Assembly: GCF_023554105.1 (NCBI RefSeq)
Contig: NZ_JAMJWE010000019.1
Span: 1-64,000, forward strand
Source: Brucella sp. 21LCYQ03
Lineage (GTDB): Bacteria; Pseudomonadota; Alphaproteobacteria; Rhizobiales; Rhizobiaceae
Length of the DNA: 64,000 nt
Direction: 5' to 3'
Shown: positions 61,872 to 64,000 of the stretch, piece by piece
How the letters are laid out: each line of letters begins with the position of its first letter
Numbering within the stretch: the first letter of the stretch is position 1
The notes under the pieces: generated by a model
Databases searched by the model: none
The model's input: the letters and a program-made list of their open reading frames with translations, nothing else
Told to the model about the DNA's origin: nothing
Program-made: the position numbers and the translations under genes

Positions 61872-61885
61872 TTGTCAGCCGTACA
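61872..61885 (+). repeat. 14-base motif between repA and repB (copy 2 of 2)
   Basis: Second exact copy of TTGTCAGCCGTACA, starting right after the repA stop codon. See the copy at 60481. Confidence 0.6.
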
Positions 61886-61936
61886 CTTTCGAAAACGGTA
61901 ATGAAATCAACTAACTGAAGCGAAATGGATATAAAA

Positions 61937-62938
61937 ATGGCACGCAAAGACATCTTCTTAGACCTCACCTCTCCTGCTCCAGAGCGCGATAAGGGAAGTG
62001 GATCTTCCAGCTATGCGATGCGGGGTGCCACCAAATCCATGCTTTCGTCTATAGGTGAATTATCAGCGCAGGCAGCTCGTGCAGACAGGCTTCTGGAAGG
62101 TGCATCGGTTGTCGAACTTGATACAAACATCGTTGACACTTCGTTTGTGTCCGACCGCATGTCTGGAAGCGATGAAGCCTACACCGAACTACGCGAAGCT
62201 ATTCGTGAACGCGGACAAGACACCCCAATTTTAGTTCGTCCTCATCCTGAAGACGAGAACCGCTATATGGTTGTCTTTGGGCATCGCCGTTTACGTGTTG
62301 CTAAAGAACTCGGAAAGCCTGTTAAAGCTGTCATCAAGAAGCTGGATGATGCCGTTCATGTAATCGCACAGGGACAAGAAAACTCTGCACGAGACAACCT
62401 ATCTTTCATTGAAAAGGCTGTCTTTGCTCAAAAGCTTATCGATCTCGGATATGAACGTGAAGTTGTCCAAGCCGCTCTTTCGACTGACAACCCAATGCTT
62501 ACCCGCATGCTGTCAGTGACTAGACGGGTTCCAGCTTCCATCATCGAAGCTATCGGATCAGCAAAGAATGTAGGCCGTGATCGTTGGATTGATTTCGGAG
62601 CTCAGTATGAGAAGGCAGGGGAGGGGTGTCTTGATGACTTAATCACTTTACCTGAATTCACTGCAATTGAGCAATCAGACGACAAATTCTCAAAGGCTTA
62701 TGCGCTTCTAAAAGCCGCTAACAAGCCTGCTCCGAAAAAGAAGAAACTGGAGGCTGCAGCAAAGTCCTGGAGATCCAAAGATTCATCAGTTACGTTCTCG
62801 ATGAATCAGAAGCCTAAGAAGACATCAATCGAGCTAACTGACGCAAATGCAGGAGAGTTCGGTGACTTTATATCTACCCGTTTGGACTCTCTGTTTGATG
62901 AGTTTGAGCAAATGAAAAAGACTCGAACTGGAGACTAA
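61937..62938 (+). CDS. repB: RepB, ParB-type partition protein of repABC
   Basis: A 333-residue RepB from the ATG at 61937 (MARKDIFLDLTSPAPERDKG); an ATG four codons earlier is possible. The ParB N-terminal domain shows TPILVRPHPEDENRYMVVFG and HRRLRVAKELGKPVKAVI, followed by the GQENSARDNLSFIEKAVFAQ arginine-rich stretch, and a helix-turn-helix near residues 180-205. The C-terminus is basic with a dimer helix (FDEFEQMKKTRTGD). It binds the parS site and interacts with RepA. Between it and repC lies the usual antisense-RNA region. Confidence 0.95.
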   Translation: MARKDIFLDLTSPAPERDKGSGSSSYAMRGATKSMLSSIGELSAQAARADRLLEGASVVELDTNIVDTSFVSDRMSGSDEAYTELREAIRERGQDTPILVRPHPEDENRYMVVFGHRRLRVAKELGKPVKAVIKKLDDAVHVIAQGQENSARDNLSFIEKAVFAQKLIDLGYEREVVQAALSTDNPMLTRMLSVTRRVPASIIEAIGSAKNVGRDRWIDFGAQYEKAGEGCLDDLITLPEFTAIEQSDDKFSKAYALLKAANKPAPKKKKLEAAAKSWRSKDSSVTFSMNQKPKKTSIELTDANAGEFGDFISTRLDSLFDEFEQMKKTRTGD

Positions 62939-62944
62939 ACCGCA

Positions 62945-63032
62945 AAAGAAAAGCCCCCGCAAACTTTCGTCTGAGAGAGCTGATCTGTAATCTTCGCAAA
63001 TTACGAATCTCATTTCTCGGAATCTTTGTCAA
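62945..63032 (-). ncRNA. Probable antisense ctRNA between repB and repC
   Basis: repABC plasmids encode a small minus-strand RNA in the repB-repC gap that lowers RepC production. Here a minus-strand TTGACA lies at 63027-63032, and reading left meets the gtaat/attac stem near 62990-63005 and then a G-rich run ending in CTTTTCTTTT near 62948-62960. The -10 element is not clear and the terminator stem is weak, so the RNA ends are approximate. Confidence 0.45.
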
Positions 63033-63093
63033 GAATTTAAACATCATTTTTGATGTGAGGGACTCTTTTGCCTAAATTTTGAGGGCAATTGAA

Positions 63094-64000
63094 ATGCAAA
63101 TTCTAGAGACTGCCACGTCTGCATTATGCAGTCGAATGACCAATCGCGTCTCGACATCTAAACCATCAGGTGAGAGCATCAAGAAATGGGAACTCTATAG
63201 GTATCTCTGCATCGCTAAGTCTGACTACGGTCTGAACGACAGATGCCTGACGGTTCTCAATTCCCTGCTGTCATTCCTATCTGATGATGTCATCACATCG
63301 AAATCCAAGCTCGTTGTCTTTCCATCAAACAAATTGATTTCGCAACGCGCACATATGATGCCTGAATCTACACTTAGGCGACATCTGTCATCATTGATTG
63401 CGGCTGGCCTTATCACACGCAAGGACAGCCCGAATGGTAAGAGATATGCGCACAAGAGCAGGGCAGGGGAGATCGAACTGGCTTTTGGTTTCGACTTCAC
63501 ACCGTTCTTTGCAATGGCATCAGAAATTAAATCTGCAGCAGACCGCATTCTGGATGAACAACGTGCTGTAAAGCGCTTGCGTGATGAAATCTCAATCACA
63601 TCAAGAGAGATCGCTAAAACCTTCACAGATGCCGCTGTAGAGGCTTCTGATGAGCGTTATGTGCATTTCAAAGACATCGTGAATGCTATTCCTCGGCGTG
63701 CTTCTCGGGCTGCATTGAACGTGATTAAGGCTAATCTCGATGCAGTTCTTTCAGAATTGGCTATCGCACTGAAAAATATCGATAATGTTAAAGAAATGAG
63801 CGGCAATGGTGCTCAAATTGAGCGGCATATAGAGTCACTTACTGAATCCCTTTTAGAAGAAAAAGATGAATTTTCAAATTTGAAAGAGATGACATCAGGA
63901 ACTGTGGTTAAAAAATCAGATGTCTCAAAAGCTGGAGCGATTTCTCTTGATCTCGTTCTCAGAGCTTGTCCTGATATTAGTGCTTATTCAACAGCTGGCA
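63094..64000 (+). CDS. repC: RepC replication initiator, cut by window end
   Basis: The first 302 residues of RepC, from the ATG at 63094, preceded by TGAGGG. Family features: ETATSALCSRMTNRVSTSKP near the start, SGESIKKWELYRYLCIAKSD, the winged-helix region MMPESTLRRHLSSLIAAGLI (about residues 88-107) and TRKDSPNGKRYA. RepC starts replication by binding an origin usually inside its own coding sequence. A normal RepC has about 400-440 residues, so about 100 are beyond the window. A short hairpin (ACATCA...TGATGT) lies in its leader at about 63043. Confidence 0.93.
   Translation, partial: MQILETATSALCSRMTNRVSTSKPSGESIKKWELYRYLCIAKSDYGLNDRCLTVLNSLLSFLSDDVITSKSKLVVFPSNKLISQRAHMMPESTLRRHLSSLIAAGLITRKDSPNGKRYAHKSRAGEIELAFGFDFTPFFAMASEIKSAADRILDEQRAVKRLRDEISITSREIAKTFTDAAVEASDERYVHFKDIVNAIPRRASRAALNVIKANLDAVLSELAIALKNIDNVKEMSGNGAQIERHIESLTESLLEEKDEFSNLKEMTSGTVVKKSDVSKAGAISLDLVLRACPDISAYSTAG

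Noticed and set aside
1-64000. tRNA or rRNA genes and riboswitches
   Set aside because: I looked for tRNA-like cloverleaf and CCA ends, rRNA motifs and common riboswitch cores and saw none I could support by eye.

Overview
The window reads as part of a large repABC plasmid (or secondary replicon) of an alphaproteobacterium in the Hyphomicrobiales, most likely Brucellaceae (Brucella/Ochrobactrum-like). Grounds: a repA-repB-repC operon at the right edge, EcfG-type general-stress promoters (GGAAC-N17-GTT), HWE-family histidine kinases, an Omp25/Omp31-like porin and a plasmid Ku/LigD set. The genus is an inference; no rRNA or core gene is present.

Region 1, about 1-38 kb, is a general-stress island. 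It carries two small ECF sigma factors (979 and 25278), a single-domain response regulator plus two broken ones, two HWE kinases, three intact or decayed families of ferritin-like DUF892 proteins, a manganese catalase, a cysteine hydrolase, a DUF4142 protein, two paralogous secreted peptides, a 17M-like stress protein, an SDR, a zinc alcohol dehydrogenase, an esterase, a DNA glycosylase, a Crp/Fnr regulator, an envelope-sugar pair (glycosyltransferase fused to UDP-galactopyranose mutase, followed by a glycosidase-like protein) and a complete NHEJ set (two Ku, LigD). I read 17 exact GGAAC-N17-GTT boxes in the window, all left of 38 kb and mostly placed correctly before a gene; about two are expected by chance. 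Many genes here are decaying: an alcohol dehydrogenase copy, a membrane protein, a DUF72 protein, UvrD- and DinB-like genes, response regulators and a DUF892 copy.

Region 2, about 38-51 kb, is mosaic: an IS remnant, a choloylglycine-hydrolase-family protein, broken FUSC and TolC-like exporter genes, MarC, an IS630-type element, a benzoylformate-decarboxylase-like enzyme, gene scraps, then a compact vapB-vapC-integrase operon.

Region 3, about 51.5-55.8 kb, is the most unusual part. A 610-residue protein joins an HPr-kinase-like P-loop domain to a family-2-type glycosyltransferase. Divergent from it lie an outer-membrane beta-barrel, an ATP-grasp enzyme and a 109-residue protein ending in Thr/Pro/Glu decapeptide repeats. 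I suggest it is an undescribed peptide-modification or surface-glycopeptide locus, with the repeat protein as substrate.

Region 4, about 56-64 kb: a second benzoylformate-decarboxylase-like gene in inverted orientation, relics of IS3, ParE and formylglycine-generating enzyme genes, two small unknown genes, and the repABC operon, with repC cut by the window end.
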